Shown: positions 23,826-32,325 of the stretch, piece after piece
Layout: the number at the start of each line of letters is the position of its first letter
Position numbering within the stretch: position 1 is the first letter of the stretch
Assembly: GCA_004168015.1 (NCBI GenBank)
Contig: SEYW01000002.1
Location: 233,013-297,012 of the forward strand
Reading direction: 5' to 3'
Origin: Methylolobus aquaticus
GTDB taxonomy: Bacteria; Pseudomonadota; Gammaproteobacteria; Methylococcales; Methylococcaceae
DNA length: 64,000 nt
Position numbers and translations under genes: made by a program
Notes under the pieces: generated by a model
What the model was told of the DNA's origin: nothing
The model's database searches: none
The model's input: only the letters and a program-made list of their open reading frames with translations

Positions 23826-23850
23826 GTCGCAGTGGCGCGCGAAACCTTAC
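23826..23850 (-). promoter_or_regulatory. Possible ECF-type promoter of the HvfA-type operon
   Basis: Reading the minus strand upstream of the precursor gene, GTAAGG is followed after 15 bases by CGAC. This resembles ECF promoters with GTAAC-like -35 and CGA-like -10 elements known for bufferin genes. The 5' leader would be about 90 bases. The match is imperfect; treat as a hint. Confidence 0.25.
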
Positions 23851-23919
23851 ACACGGATCGCATTGCGTTGGTCAGGACTGGCGGAGCTGGGCCGGTTCGG
23901 ATCTTTTTTTAAAACCACG

Positions 23920-23948
23920 TTGACATATGGACCGACCGGTCCTATAGT
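23920..23948 (+). promoter_or_regulatory. Promoter with embedded TetR operator
   Basis: TTGACA and TATAGT are separated by exactly 17 bases, a near-ideal sigma-70 promoter eight bases before the TetR start codon. The inverted repeat GGACC-N4-GGTCC (23929-23942) fills the spacer, so a bound repressor would block polymerase. The transcript would be nearly leaderless. Two more copies of the same inverted repeat precede the next two genes. Confidence 0.8.
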
Positions 23949-23956
23949 CTCGCCCC

Positions 23957-24544
23957 ATGAGCATCGGTCGCCCTTTACAGTTCGATCCCGAGCAGGTCCT
24001 GGATGCCGCCATGCAGGTGTTCTGGGCCAGCGGCTACGACGCGACCTCGCTGCAGGATTTGTTGCAGGCCATGCGCTTGTCGAAGAGCAGCTTCTACCAG
24101 GCCTTCGGCAGCAAGCAGCAGTTGTTCGAACGGTGCCTGCAGCGGTATCGGGAACAGACGGCGCAAACGCTGATGGCGCGCCTGGACGCGCTGGGCTCGG
24201 GCCGCCGGTTCATCGCCGAGCTGCTGGAGTCAGCGGTCGATGAGGCTCGAAGCGAGCAGAAGCCGCGCGGCTGTCTGGTCATGAACACCGCAAACGAGTT
24301 TGCGCAGCGCGATCCGGAGGTGGCGACCTGGGTGCAAAAAGGGGTGAACCGGTTCAAGGGGATCTTCGAGACGGCCGTCCGCCGCAGCCAGGAGCAGGGT
24401 GAAATTCCGCCGGAACGGGACCCGGAAACGCTGGCGCTGTACCTCGTCAGCAGCATGAGCGGGATCAAGACCCTGGTGAAGGCCGGGCTGGACGACGAGT
24501 CGGCCGAACGCATCGTCGGCGTCATCCTGTCGGCGCTCGACTGA
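23957..24544 (+). CDS. TetR/AcrR-family repressor
   Basis: A 195-residue TetR-type regulator. The N-terminal helix-turn-helix reads VLDAAMQVFWASGYDATSLQ, DLLQAMRLSKSSFYQAFGSK, then QQLFERCLQRY. The C-terminal ligand domain has GCLVMNTANEFAQRDPEV and YLVSSMSGIKTLVKAG, as in the AcrR-like group that responds to electrophiles and small toxic molecules. Its own promoter and the intervals before the next two genes each hold GGACC-N4-GGTCC, so it probably represses itself and both small enzymes. No helix or dimer part seems missing. Confidence 0.9.
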   Translation: MSIGRPLQFDPEQVLDAAMQVFWASGYDATSLQDLLQAMRLSKSSFYQAFGSKQQLFERCLQRYREQTAQTLMARLDALGSGRRFIAELLESAVDEARSEQKPRGCLVMNTANEFAQRDPEVATWVQKGVNRFKGIFETAVRRSQEQGEIPPERDPETLALYLVSSMSGIKTLVKAGLDDESAERIVGVILSALD

Positions 24545-24564
24545 TTTTTCTCTGGGCTAATTTT

Positions 24565-24578
24565 GGACCGAAAGGTCC
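24565..24578 (+). promoter_or_regulatory. Second TetR operator, GGACC-N4-GGTCC
   Basis: A perfect inverted repeat with spacer GAAA, 38 bases before the tautomerase start codon and 20 bases after the TetR stop. Same half-sites and same four-base spacing as the operator in the TetR promoter. Confidence 0.75.
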
Positions 24579-24616
24579 TGTTTGAGGCGTCATCAACGTC
24601 AATTGAGGAGAAGACC

Positions 24617-24835
24617 ATGCCACTCGTGCAAATCAAAGGGGTCGCGGGCTATTTGACCGCGGAACAGAAAAAGGACCTGATCGAACGCGTGACGGAGGCG
24701 GTCGTCGCGGTCGAAGGCGAGCACCTCCGGGGCGTAACCTGGGTGCTCGTCGAGGATGTGCCATCAGGCGCATGGGGTGTCGCCGGCCAGCCGGTCACCA
24801 CCGACGATCTGCGGCGCGCGGCGGCCACGGGGTGA
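24617..24835 (+). CDS. 4-oxalocrotonate tautomerase-like enzyme
   Basis: A 72-residue protein starting MPLVQIKGVAG at 24617, behind GAGGAG. Loss of the initiator Met would expose Pro1, the catalytic base of the tautomerase family. YLTAEQKKDLIERVTEAVV and the strand TWVLVEDVPSGAWGV fit the beta-alpha-beta fold of the DmpI/4-OT group, which work as oligomers. It sits between two GGACC-N4-GGTCC operators and should be repressed by the TetR protein. Substrate unknown. Confidence 0.85.
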   Translation: MPLVQIKGVAGYLTAEQKKDLIERVTEAVVAVEGEHLRGVTWVLVEDVPSGAWGVAGQPVTTDDLRRAAATG

Positions 24836-24863
24836 ACCAGACCCCAATGTTTCGCCCACTTCT

Positions 24864-24877
24864 GGACCATAAGGTCC
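24864..24877 (+). promoter_or_regulatory. Third TetR operator, GGACC-N4-GGTCC
   Basis: A perfect inverted repeat with spacer ATAA, 30 bases before the AhpD-like gene. Together with the sites at 23929 and 24565 it defines a consensus of TGGACC-N4-GGTCC (first T in two of three sites). Confidence 0.75.
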
Positions 24878-24907
24878 ATAACGACCTTGCTTTCTAAGGA
24901 GCACACT

Positions 24908-25477
24908 ATGTCATCCGAATACACTCTCTCACTGTCCCCACGGACCCTCGAAGACGCCGAGCCCCGCGCCAAAGCCGCGCTGGAGTCGGTCCAGGCCAGT
25001 CTCAAGTTCGTGCCCAACATGTACCGCGTGATGGCGAACGCGCCCGGACTGCTGGACACCTATCTGCACGGCTATGCGCTGTTTCGGGAAGGGTCGGGGT
25101 TCACGCCCGCGGAGCAGGAGGTCGTCTTCCTGACGATCAGCCGCGACAACGGCTGCGAGTATTGCGTCGCGGCGCATAGCTTCGTCGCGGACACGATGTC
25201 CAAGGTGCCGCCGGCCGTGACCGATGCCATTCGGGACGGGCGCTTGATACCGGACGAGAAACTGTCGGCGCTGAGCACGTTTGCATCGCTGATGCTGGAG
25301 ACGCGGGGACGGCCCGGCCAGCACGATGTCGAAACCTTCCTGGCCGCCGGTTACACCGAGCGGCACATCCTGGAGATCATCCTCGCGATCTCGGTGAAAA
25401 CCCTCAGCAATTACACGAACCATCTGTTCCACACGCCGGTCGACAGCGTGTTTGCCCGGCGCGCCTGGGCGGCTTGA
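24908..25477 (+). CDS. AhpD-like / carboxymuconolactone decarboxylase-family peroxidase-related enzyme
   Basis: About 189 residues from the ATG at 24908, behind AAGGAG. The redox motif CEYC in NGCEYCVAAHSFVAD, with the downstream His, is that of AhpD-type alkylhydroperoxidase-like proteins. The N-terminal PRAKAALESVQASLKFVPNM and the C-terminal ILEIILAISVKTLSNYTNHL fit the same family. It is the third gene of the apparent TetR regulon, suggesting a role in detoxifying peroxides, quinones or electrophiles. A paralogue with a similar motif is at 36662. Confidence 0.85.
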   Translation: MSSEYTLSLSPRTLEDAEPRAKAALESVQASLKFVPNMYRVMANAPGLLDTYLHGYALFREGSGFTPAEQEVVFLTISRDNGCEYCVAAHSFVADTMSKVPPAVTDAIRDGRLIPDEKLSALSTFASLMLETRGRPGQHDVETFLAAGYTERHILEIILAISVKTLSNYTNHLFHTPVDSVFARRAWAA

Positions 25478-25663
25478 GAGTTCTCCGGGACTATCAGCCT
25501 CGATGCCGTCGGCGCTGATCGCAACTTCTTGCTGGCAACAAGCCCGTCGCCGCGTATCGTGTGATCATCGACCCTTAGCGGGACGACGGCGTCGACCCGT
25601 CGGGCAATCGACCGCAGCGACTACGGCCGCGGGCTATCCATCCAGCGTCAGAGGGGAGGGGAA

Positions 25664-25879
25664 ATGAGCGGCCTCGTTCTGGAATCCACGATCACCTGCC
25701 CGCACTGCGGGCATGCCGCAACGGAAGCGATGCCGACCGATGCCTGCCTGTTCTTCTACGCGTGCAAGGGCTGCCGTACGCTGCTGAAACCGAAGCCAGG
25801 CGATTGCTGCGTGTTCTGCTCGTATGGGTCGGTGCCGTGCCCGCCGGTCCAACGGCGAGAGTCCTGCTGCGCCCGCTAG
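25664..25879 (+). CDS. GDCCVxC-domain small Cys-rich protein
   Basis: A 71-residue protein with GAGGGGAGGGG upstream of the ATG. It carries CPHCGHA, CKGCRTLL, KPGDCCVFCSYG and PCPP, matching the GDCCVxC family, in which selenocysteine sometimes replaces a Cys. Here all positions are Cys codons (TGC or TGT), so it is the Cys form. The three CxxC pairs suggest zinc or mercury binding. Function is not known. It follows the AhpD-like gene by 186 bases and may be separate from it. Confidence 0.8.
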   Translation: MSGLVLESTITCPHCGHAATEAMPTDACLFFYACKGCRTLLKPKPGDCCVFCSYGSVPCPPVQRRESCCAR

Positions 25880-25920
25880 CGTTGCCGGGACCGTCGATAG
25901 CCGGGCGCCTCCAACCCGGT

Positions 25921-26400
25921 TTACAAACCCAGCTCACTCAAGCCCGGATGCTCGTCCGGACGGCGGCCCAGCGGCCAATGAAACTTGCGCTCGGACTCGG
26001 TGATCGGCAGATCGTTGATGCTGGCGTACCGGCGGCGCATCAGGCCATGCGCGTCGAAGGCCCAGTTCTCGTTGCCGTAGGACCGGAACCAGTGGCCGGA
26101 ATCGTCCCGCCACTCATACGCGAAGCGCACGGCAATCCGGTCGCCGGCGCAGGCCCACAGTTCCTTGATCAGCCGGTAATCCAGTTCCCGTGCCCATTTG
26201 CGGGTCAGGAACTCGATGATTTGCTCGCGGCCCTTTGGGAATTCGGCGCGGTTGCGCCATTCGCTGTCGGGCGTATACGCCAGGGCCACGCGCTGCGGGT
26301 CGCGGCTGTTCCAGGCATCCTCGGCCAGTCTGACCTTCTGTGCCGCGGTTTCAGGCGTGAACGGCGGAAACGGCGGGCGGGGTTCGATAGGTTGACTCAT
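25921..26400 (-). CDS. DUF1348 / SnoaL-like (NTF2 fold) protein
   Basis: A 159-residue protein of the DUF1348 family in the NTF2-like superfamily: [20 protein letters not shown] in part, [36 protein letters not shown] in part, [20 protein letters not shown] in part, then [15 protein letters not shown]. These motifs are highly conserved across bacteria and fungi, yet no activity is established. It is convergent with the GDCCVxC gene and divergent from the FAD oxidase. Confidence 0.85.
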   Translation of the reverse strand: MSQPIEPRPPFPPFTPETAAQKVRLAEDAWNSRDPQRVALAYTPDSEWRNRAEFPKGREQIIEFLTRKWARELDYRLIKELWACAGDRIAVRFAYEWRDDSGHWFRSYGNENWAFDAHGLMRRRYASINDLPITESERKFHWPLGRRPDEHPGLSELGL

Positions 26401-26631
26401 GGTGGGGTCCTCGCTTTATTGAATGTCGCAGGCCACTTACCCGGAAATCATGCCCGTTTCTGAGGGGCGAGTGGGAACGGGATATTGGCTGATAGTCGCA
26501 CCGCGCCGCAGAGCCCCGCGACAAGAACGGCCGCCGGCTGTATAGCCGTGCGAGCAGTCTCCCATTATCCGGCCTTCCCCGTCCGAGCCAGAAGTGGCCG
26601 CTGAGCCAAGGTTCGGAGTCGACCTCGCTCG

Positions 26632-26660
26632 TTGACAAGGTATCAAGTCGGGCTTATGTT
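26632..26660 (+). promoter_or_regulatory. Sigma-70-type promoter for the FAD oxidase gene
   Basis: TTGACA and TATGTT are separated by 17 bases, with the start codon about 70 bases downstream. The remainder of 26401-26729, between divergent genes, shows no gene. Confidence 0.6.
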
Positions 26661-26729
26661 CCGGCCACTGGTCGCTAGCGATCAGTTCTAATACGAACGG
26701 CTTAGTCAATAGGGGGAGAGGCTTTCCGT

Positions 26730-28169
26730 ATGCAGAGAAGAACCTTCATTGCGACCATCTCGGCGCTCACCGTCGCCGCCTTCGATCCAACCCGCCGGTC
26801 CTGGCTGACCGCCGCCGAAGCGGCGTACCCGCAGGCGATTCCAGTCCCGGAACTCGATGGCGAACTGACCGTCGATCCGGAGGCGCTAGCCGAGGCGGCC
26901 GACGACTTCGGCCACATCGTTTCCCGGGCGCCCATCGCCGTGTTACGCCCCGCCTCGGTCAAGGATATCGTCAAGCTGGTCAAGTACGCCAACCGTAACG
27001 GCGTGAAGGTGGCGATGCGCGGACAGGGCCACTCGACCTACGGACAGGCGCAGGTTGCCGGCGGCATCGTGATCGACTCGCGCACGCTGGCGGCCATCCA
27101 CGAGATCGAGGACGACCGTGTTACGGTCGATGCGGGCGTGACCTGGAACGCCCTCCTGGCCGCCACGCTGGCCAGGGACCTGACGCCCCCCGTGCTGACG
27201 GATTACCTCGACCTTTCCATTGGCGGCACCCTCAGCGTCGGCGGTATCGGTGGCGCGACGCACCGCAAGGGCATGCAGGTCGACAATGCTCTCGCGCTCG
27301 ACGTAGTGACCGGCGACGGTCGGCTGGTCCAGTGCTCAGGGCGCAGGAACCGCGCGCTCTTCGAAGCCGTCCTGGGCGGGCTCGGGCAGTATGGGATCAT
27401 CGTCGGGGCCACCCTCGCGCTGGAGCGGGCGAAGAAAAACGCGCGCGTCTACCGTCTGTACTACGCCGATCTGGACCAGTACGTCGCGGACCAGACCTTC
27501 CTGGCCGAGGACGCTCGGTTCGACTACCTGGAGGGGCAAGTCCTGCCCAACGGTGCGGGAGGATTCCAGTACATGGTCGAGGCCGCCGTCTGGTTCTCTC
27601 CCGCGTCGCGGCGTTCGGCGCCCGATGATGCCAGCTTGCTCGCCGACCTGTCGTTCGACACCTCGAGCATCGAGGATCTGACCTACGACGGATGGCTGCG
27701 CCGGCTCGAACCGACGGTCGCCTTCCTGCAGCAGATCGGTGTCTGGGCCTTCCCCCACCCCTGGATCGATCTTCTGGTCCCGGCGAGCGAGGCCGCCGAC
27801 ATCGCCCGGCTCGCGCTTGCTTCCGTGTCGCCGGACACCCAGGACCCAATGCTGTTCTATCCCTTTCCGCGCCGCAAACTCACCCGCCCGTTGTTCATGG
27901 TGCCGGACGAGCCGGTCATCTTCCTTTTCGACATCCTGCGCACCGCACCGCCCATCCCCGGCGTGGCCGACTCGCTCGTGCAGCTGAATCGTTCCATCTA
28001 TGACGCCGCTGCCGCACTAGGGGCCAAGAAGTACCCGATCAGCAGTATCCCGTTCGCGGTGTCCGACTGGCAGGCGCACTACGGGCCGCAGTGGGCAAAG
28101 GTGCAGGTGCTGAAGCAGGCGTTCGATCGGAACCACACACTGACACCCGGGCAAGGCATCTTCGCCTGA
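26730..28169 (+). CDS. Tat-type secreted FAD oxidoreductase, cytokinin dehydrogenase-like
   Basis: A 479-residue protein with GGGGGAGAGG upstream. The N terminus MQRRTFIATISALTVAAF resembles a twin-arginine signal. The PCMH-type FAD domain has LRPASVKDIVKLVKYA, MRGQGHSTYGQAQV and SIGGTLSVGGIGGATHRKG. The His in GHSxxGQA is where cytokinin dehydrogenases attach FAD covalently, and the C terminus (KYPISSIPFAVSDWQAHYG, FDRNHTLTPGQGIF) fits the cytokinin-binding domain family. Substrate cannot be proved; export of a cofactor-loaded oxidase suggests action on an external amine or alcohol. Cytokinin cleavage would point to a plant-associated habitat, which nothing else in the window supports. Confidence 0.75.
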   Translation: MQRRTFIATISALTVAAFDPTRRSWLTAAEAAYPQAIPVPELDGELTVDPEALAEAADDFGHIVSRAPIAVLRPASVKDIVKLVKYANRNGVKVAMRGQGHSTYGQAQVAGGIVIDSRTLAAIHEIEDDRVTVDAGVTWNALLAATLARDLTPPVLTDYLDLSIGGTLSVGGIGGATHRKGMQVDNALALDVVTGDGRLVQCSGRRNRALFEAVLGGLGQYGIIVGATLALERAKKNARVYRLYYADLDQYVADQTFLAEDARFDYLEGQVLPNGAGGFQYMVEAAVWFSPASRRSAPDDASLLADLSFDTSSIEDLTYDGWLRRLEPTVAFLQQIGVWAFPHPWIDLLVPASEAADIARLALASVSPDTQDPMLFYPFPRRKLTRPLFMVPDEPVIFLFDILRTAPPIPGVADSLVQLNRSIYDAAAALGAKKYPISSIPFAVSDWQAHYGPQWAKVQVLKQAFDRNHTLTPGQGIFA

Positions 28170-28173
28170 GACG

Positions 28174-28196
28174 GGGAGCGCTCGTAGGGCGCTCCC
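28174..28196 (+). terminator. Hairpin after the FAD oxidase gene
   Basis: GGGAGCGC, 7-base loop, GCGCTCCC begins five bases after the stop codon. No T-run follows, so the terminator call rests on position and stem. Confidence 0.5.
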
Positions 28197-28395
28197 GCGC
28201 CAGCGCATGGGCGGTGCGGGTGGGTAGGTCCGAGCCCCGCACGCCGCGTGCGCGTGGTGCTTGCCCATGGCGGCGCGGCGTCGGCCCCTCAGGACTGGCG
28301 TCATTGTTTCCCTTTTCCGCTGGCATGCTCGCGACTGAATGCAATGCGAGGGTGCTAAAGTCGATGACCAGCCATCGAGATAAGGGAGAGTTCGC

Positions 28396-29526
28396 ATGAC
28401 GAAATCCATCGGCATTCTCACGGCGGGCGGGGACTGTCCTGGCCTCAATGCCGCTATCCGCGCCGTGGGAAAGACCGCGGTCGACCATTACGGCTGGAAT
28501 GTCGTGGGCTTCCAGAACGGCTTTCGGGGCCTGATGGAGAATCGCACCATCGCGCTCGATGGCGACGCGTTATCGGGCATCCTCACCGTCGGCGGGACCA
28601 TACTCGGCACCAGCCGCGACAAACCGCACAAGATGCCGGTCGGTGGCAAGGTGCTGGATATGACCGATGCGATGGTCGAGGTCTACCATCAGCATCACCT
28701 GCATGCCCTGGTATGCCTGGGTGGCGCCGGTACCGCAAAGAATGCCTACCGTCTGGCGCAGAAGGGGATCAACGTCATCAACCTCCCGAAGACCATCGAC
28801 AACGACATCTACGGGACTGACATTTCCTTCGGCTATGACACCGCCCTGAGTATCGCCACTGAAGCCGTCGATCGCTTGCACAGCACCGCCCACAGTCATC
28901 ACCGCATCATTGTCGTGGAGACCATGGGACACAAGGTGGGCTGGCTGGCCCTCGGCGCCGGGATAGGCGGCGGGGCCGACGTAGTGCTGATTCCGGAGAT
29001 TGCCTACGACGTTGACGCCGTCGCTGCCGCGCTGCTGCAGCGGGTGCGGCGCGGCAAGCGCTTCAGCATCGTGGCCGTGGCCGAGGGTGCCCAGTCGCAA
29101 CGAATGGCCAGGGAACTTCAGGAAGCGCAGAAGCCGCTGGGCAAGGACAAGCACGGTGCGGCGGCGGTCAAGGCGAAGGCCCGACTGCTCGAATGGGAGT
29201 CCACGCGGACCGACCATACCCTGCGGCTGGCACAGCAACTGGAGGAACTGACCGGGCTCGAATCACGCGTCACGATCCTGGGTTACGTGCAGCGCGGCGG
29301 CACACCGACCCCTGCCGATCGCGTGTTGGCCACGCGGCTGGGCACGGCCTGCGCGGACCTGATTGCTCAGGGTCACTTCGGGGTTTTGGTGGCGGCGCGG
29401 GGCGACCGCACCGAGGCAGTGCCTTTGAAGGACATCGTCGGCAAGCTCAAATACGTGCCAATCGATCACCCTTGGCTCGAAAGCGCTCGCCGTATCGGGA
29501 TCTGCCTGGGAGAGAAGGCCCCGTAG
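28396..29526 (+). CDS. 6-phosphofructokinase, phosphoryl donor ambiguous (ATP or pyrophosphate)
   Basis: A 376-residue PfkA-family enzyme starting behind AAGGGAGAG. Motifs: [58 protein letters not shown] in part, and [14 protein letters not shown]. The catalytic Asp of TIDND is present. At the two positions that set donor use, the protein is mixed: Lys132 in PKTIDND is the pyrophosphate-type residue, while Gly112 in GGAGT (Gly104 in E. coli) is ATP-type; the Asp usually before it is Ala. It could be a group III enzyme with ATP or PPi use. It catalyses fructose-6-phosphate phosphorylation in glycolysis. Single-gene unit. Confidence 0.85.
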   Translation: MTKSIGILTAGGDCPGLNAAIRAVGKTAVDHYGWNVVGFQNGFRGLMENRTIALDGDALSGILTVGGTILGTSRDKPHKMPVGGKVLDMTDAMVEVYHQHHLHALVCLGGAGTAKNAYRLAQKGINVINLPKTIDNDIYGTDISFGYDTALSIATEAVDRLHSTAHSHHRIIVVETMGHKVGWLALGAGIGGGADVVLIPEIAYDVDAVAAALLQRVRRGKRFSIVAVAEGAQSQRMARELQEAQKPLGKDKHGAAAVKAKARLLEWESTRTDHTLRLAQQLEELTGLESRVTILGYVQRGGTPTPADRVLATRLGTACADLIAQGHFGVLVAARGDRTEAVPLKDIVGKLKYVPIDHPWLESARRIGICLGEKAP

Positions 29527-29897
29527 TCGCCGCTGCGGCATGGCCGCAAGGCACATCCCACAAGAGTTCTCTGACGGGTTATCGATATCCCGCGGAATTT
29601 GCTGGAGCAGGCGGCGGAGGCTGAGGGTTATTACGGGCTAATCGATGCCGGTCGCTACCTGCCGAACGGGGCTCAAGCGAATTCCCTGGCGTACTTGACC
29701 CGGTCTGTTCGCGCCGAAGCATTCAGGAAACGGGTGGCGCGCGAACTTGTTCTTCGGCCCCCAGACAGGCCAGAGCCATGGGCCGGACAGGATCGGTCTT
29801 GACCACAGGCTCGCGATACGCCTTTCAGAACAGCAGGATAGGCTGGATTGCATCATCGCGGCAGCGCGCGCGGACGCCCGGCGGCACTTCACAGCAC
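29527..29897. other. Intergenic; contains sequence related to the IS5-type remnant's upstream flank
   Basis: About 370 bases between convergent genes. At 29578-29610 the motif TATCG-x-x-ATCCCGCGG-x-ATTTGCTGGA recurs at 37993-38024, just upstream of the truncated transposase. A short plus frame follows (LLEQAAEAEGYYGLIDAGRY) without a recognisable family. It may be a lone IS end or a dispersed repeat. No gene can be supported. Confidence 0.35.
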
Positions 29898-31787
29898 TTA
29901 TCTGAGCCCGAGCTTTTTGATCCGATAACGCAAGGTGCTCGGATGCAAGCCCAAGATTCGTGCCGCTCCGCCAGGACCTTCGATGATGCCACCCGTCCCT
30001 TTCAGCACGGCGGCGATATGCTCGCGCTCGACGTCCTCGAGTGCGGGGCTCGGCGCGGGATGTGCCGCGGTTCCCGCCGCCGCCGAACCGGGCAGCATCT
30101 CGGCCTCGATTTCGAGGCGCGGACCCTCGGCAAGAATGATCGCCCGCTCGATGACGTTCTCCAGTTCACGGATATTGCCAGGCCACCGGTAGGCCTGTAA
30201 CCGATGCAGAGAGTTTGCGCCGATGCCGTCGATGTGTTTGCCGAGGCGCGGCCCGAACTTGTCGATCATGAATTGGACCAGCAACGGAATGTCTTCCAGG
30301 CGCTCCCGGAGCGGTGGGGTCGCGATCGGAAAGACATTGAGGCGGTAGTACAGGTCGTCGCGGAAGGTCTTCTCGGTCACCGCCTGTAGCAAGTCGCGAT
30401 TGGTAGCGGCGATCACGCGCACGTCGACGGCGATCGGTGCCTTGCCGCCGATGCGGTCGAACTCCCGCTCCTGTAACACGCGCAGCAGCTTGACCTGGAC
30501 TTCCAACGGGATTTCGCCGATTTCGTCGAGAAAGATGGTGCCGCCGTGCGCCAGTTCGAAGCGCCCGATGCGCCTGGCGAGGGCTCCGGTAAAGGCGCCT
30601 TTTTCATGGCCGAATAGCTCGCTTTCCACCAGTCCCGTGGGCAGGGCGGCACAATTGAGCTTGACCAGGGGCTTGTCGCGCCTTGGGCTGGCGGCGTGGA
30701 TGGCGCGCGCGACCAATTCCTTGCCGGTGCCCGACTCTCCCTGGATCAGTACCGAGGCGTCGGTGCTCGCGACCCGGCGGATGTGGGCGAGCAGTGCGCG
30801 AATCGCCGGGCTCTGGCCGACGATCCCTTCGATATTGTGGGTCTCCTGAATTTCCTCCTTCAGATAACGATTCTGCGCCTTGAGCCGGGCCTGTTCCTGT
30901 TCCATCAAAACCCGTTCGGTGATGTCGATGAACATGGTCCGGGTCGTCCGACCGCGGGGATCGGGCTTCGACCACCATTGAATCCATACCGGCCGGCCAT
31001 TGTCCTTCCGCCGGAGTTCCAGCACGGCGCCCGGATGATCCGTGTCCTGACCGATGGTGCCTAACGCCTCCTGAACCCGGCGCTGTGCGTCGGGTGAGTC
31101 CGGCACCAGGGAGCGGCCCAGAAAGCCTGGCACGTCTTCCGGTCCGATGCCGAGGATGCGCATGGCTGCCCGGTTGGCGCTGAGGAAACGGGAGTCCAGG
31201 TCCTCGTGAACGTAGGCGATGGGAGCCTCTTCGAAAAGATCCCGGAAGCGCTCCTCGCTTTCCCGCAAGCGCTCCATCATCCGGAGGCGTGACAGCTCGG
31301 CGGTGGCCCGCGCCGCAAAGATCCGGAAGGTGCAGAGCAGCCGGGATTCGGCGGGCATTTCCTGGCGATCGAAGATGGCCAGGTGCCCGAGGATCTGGTC
31401 GTCCGCATCGCGCAGCGGTACCCCCAGGTAGCTCTCTACTCCTTCCTCTTTTGGAAACCGGGCCGAAACGGCCGCCGGGTAATGGCAGAACTCGCCACTC
31501 AGGACGATCTCGCAGGGCGTACCGGCCAGTTCCCATTCCTGGGTGTCGAGAAACGCCCCGTTGTTCCAGTAAGCCAGGGAGCGGGCTCGGGTCTTCTCAT
31601 CGGCGAATTCCGCGACGAAGGCGCCGGTCACACCCGTTGCCCGGGCCAGATTGCCTACCAGGGCCCGAAAGAAGTCCTCGCCAATGGCCTGGGCCGTGCC
31701 TTCCACCAGGGCACGCAGGGTGGCGAATTCGCTGGGATCGGCGGAGTTTCGGGATTCTGGCGAGGCTAGTGGGGAGGCCTGGGACAT
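29898..31787 (-). CDS. Sigma-54-dependent enhancer-binding protein (GAF-PAS-AAA-Fis)
   Basis: A 629-residue NtrC-class activator. Residues ~30-175 look like a GAF domain ([20 protein letters not shown]), ~180-295 a PAS domain ([17 protein letters not shown], then WIQWWSKPD), and ~320-545 the AAA+ domain with Walker [15 protein letters not shown], the sigma-54 contact loop GAFTGA, and Walker [16 protein letters not shown]. The C terminus is a Fis-type helix-turn-helix ([21 protein letters not shown]). It is divergent from the DUF2282/MNIO operon, whose upstream region has a sigma-54 promoter and a palindrome. The natural inference is that it activates that operon; the GAF and PAS domains would sense the signal. 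Confidence 0.92.
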   Translation of the reverse strand: MSQASPLASPESRNSADPSEFATLRALVEGTAQAIGEDFFRALVGNLARATGVTGAFVAEFADEKTRARSLAYWNNGAFLDTQEWELAGTPCEIVLSGEFCHYPAAVSARFPKEEGVESYLGVPLRDADDQILGHLAIFDRQEMPAESRLLCTFRIFAARATAELSRLRMMERLRESEERFRDLFEEAPIAYVHEDLDSRFLSANRAAMRILGIGPEDVPGFLGRSLVPDSPDAQRRVQEALGTIGQDTDHPGAVLELRRKDNGRPVWIQWWSKPDPRGRTTRTMFIDITERVLMEQEQARLKAQNRYLKEEIQETHNIEGIVGQSPAIRALLAHIRRVASTDASVLIQGESGTGKELVARAIHAASPRRDKPLVKLNCAALPTGLVESELFGHEKGAFTGALARRIGRFELAHGGTIFLDEIGEIPLEVQVKLLRVLQEREFDRIGGKAPIAVDVRVIAATNRDLLQAVTEKTFRDDLYYRLNVFPIATPPLRERLEDIPLLVQFMIDKFGPRLGKHIDGIGANSLHRLQAYRWPGNIRELENVIERAIILAEGPRLEIEAEMLPGSAAAGTAAHPAPSPALEDVEREHIAAVLKGTGGIIEGPGGAARILGLHPSTLRYRIKKLGLR

Positions 31788-31894
31788 AGGCGGGCGGGTT
31801 CCGGTGTCTAGGCTGCCATCTTACCCGGTTCCGCAATACCCCCACCAAATCTGGTGGCTGCCCTCAACGATTCGTGGCCGGGCCGGCCCCTCGC

Positions 31895-31910
31895 AACGCT
31901 TTGAAGCGTT
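31895..31910 (+). promoter_or_regulatory. Probable upstream activator site (palindrome)
   Basis: AACGCTT-TG-AAGCGTT is a perfect 16-bp palindrome ending 57 bases before the sigma-54 -24 element. Such palindromes, some 50-150 bases upstream of the promoter, are where Fis-type helix-turn-helix activators bind. It is also 108 bases from the start codon of the divergent activator gene. Confidence 0.6.
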
Positions 31911-31966
31911 ATCCACGATGCTCCAAGCGACTGTATTTATTGCGCCTTAATGGCCACTTCAGAACC

Positions 31967-31982
31967 TGGCACGGCATTCGCT
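31967..31982 (+). promoter_or_regulatory. Sigma-54 (RpoN) promoter of the bufferin operon
   Basis: TGGCACG-GCAT-TCGCT matches the consensus TGGCACG-N4-TTGCW at all but one defining position (C for T in TTGC), with exact GG-to-GC spacing. It lies 71 bases before the DUF2282 start, in front of genes divergent from a sigma-54 activator. Confidence 0.75.
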
Positions 31983-32052
31983 GTTAAGCCTCCGTCGCGA
32001 TGAATGACCGCGACCGACTCCTTACCATCAACTCAAGCCCTTGGATCAACAT

Positions 32053-32325
32053 ATGACTCAGAACAAGACGATCGTCACTTCCACCCTGGCCGCCGTTGTC
32101 GCCCTCGGGCTGGCCGGAAATGCCGGCGCCGCCGAAAAGAAAGCCGATGGGGACAAATGCTATGGCATCGTCAAATCCGGCAAGAACGACTGCAAGACCC
32201 TGTCCAATGCCTGCGCGGGCCATTCGATGGAAGACGGGCAGAAGGATGCCTTTCTCGTCGTGCCCAAGGGCACCTGCGAGCGGATCGTGGGCGGTTCACT
32301 GGAAGCCCCGCAAGGCGGGAAGTAA
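32053..32325 (+). CDS. DUF2282 bufferin-type periplasmic peptide (BufA1-like)
   Basis: A 90-residue secreted peptide. A signal peptide (VTSTLAAVVALGLAGNAGAA) leads to a mature part with four conserved Cys at about 36, 47, 54 and 75: KCYGIVKSGKNDC, NACAGHS, PKGTCERI. This is the DUF2282 pattern, now known as bufferins: ribosomally made, Cys-modified copper-sequestering peptides. The next gene is its DUF692 maturase, with the stop codon TAA directly followed by the next ATG. The ribosome site is weak; an in-frame TTG four codons earlier is possible. Expression is likely under the sigma-54 promoter. Confidence 0.85.
   Translation: MTQNKTIVTSTLAAVVALGLAGNAGAAEKKADGDKCYGIVKSGKNDCKTLSNACAGHSMEDGQKDAFLVVPKGTCERIVGGSLEAPQGGK

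Noticed and set aside
24563-24616. Earlier start for the tautomerase gene
   Set aside because: It would hide the catalytic Pro1, overlap the operator, and lacks a ribosome site; the ATG at 24617 has GAGGAG.
29599-29802. 68-codon ORF between phosphofructokinase and the sigma-54 activator
   Set aside because: No ribosome site or known family; the region looks like IS-end or repeat debris.
31861-31890. GGCCGGGCCGGCC palindrome near the sigma-54 promoter as the activator site
   Set aside because: It is a low-complexity GC stretch; the AACGCTT-TG-AAGCGTT palindrome is a far better candidate.
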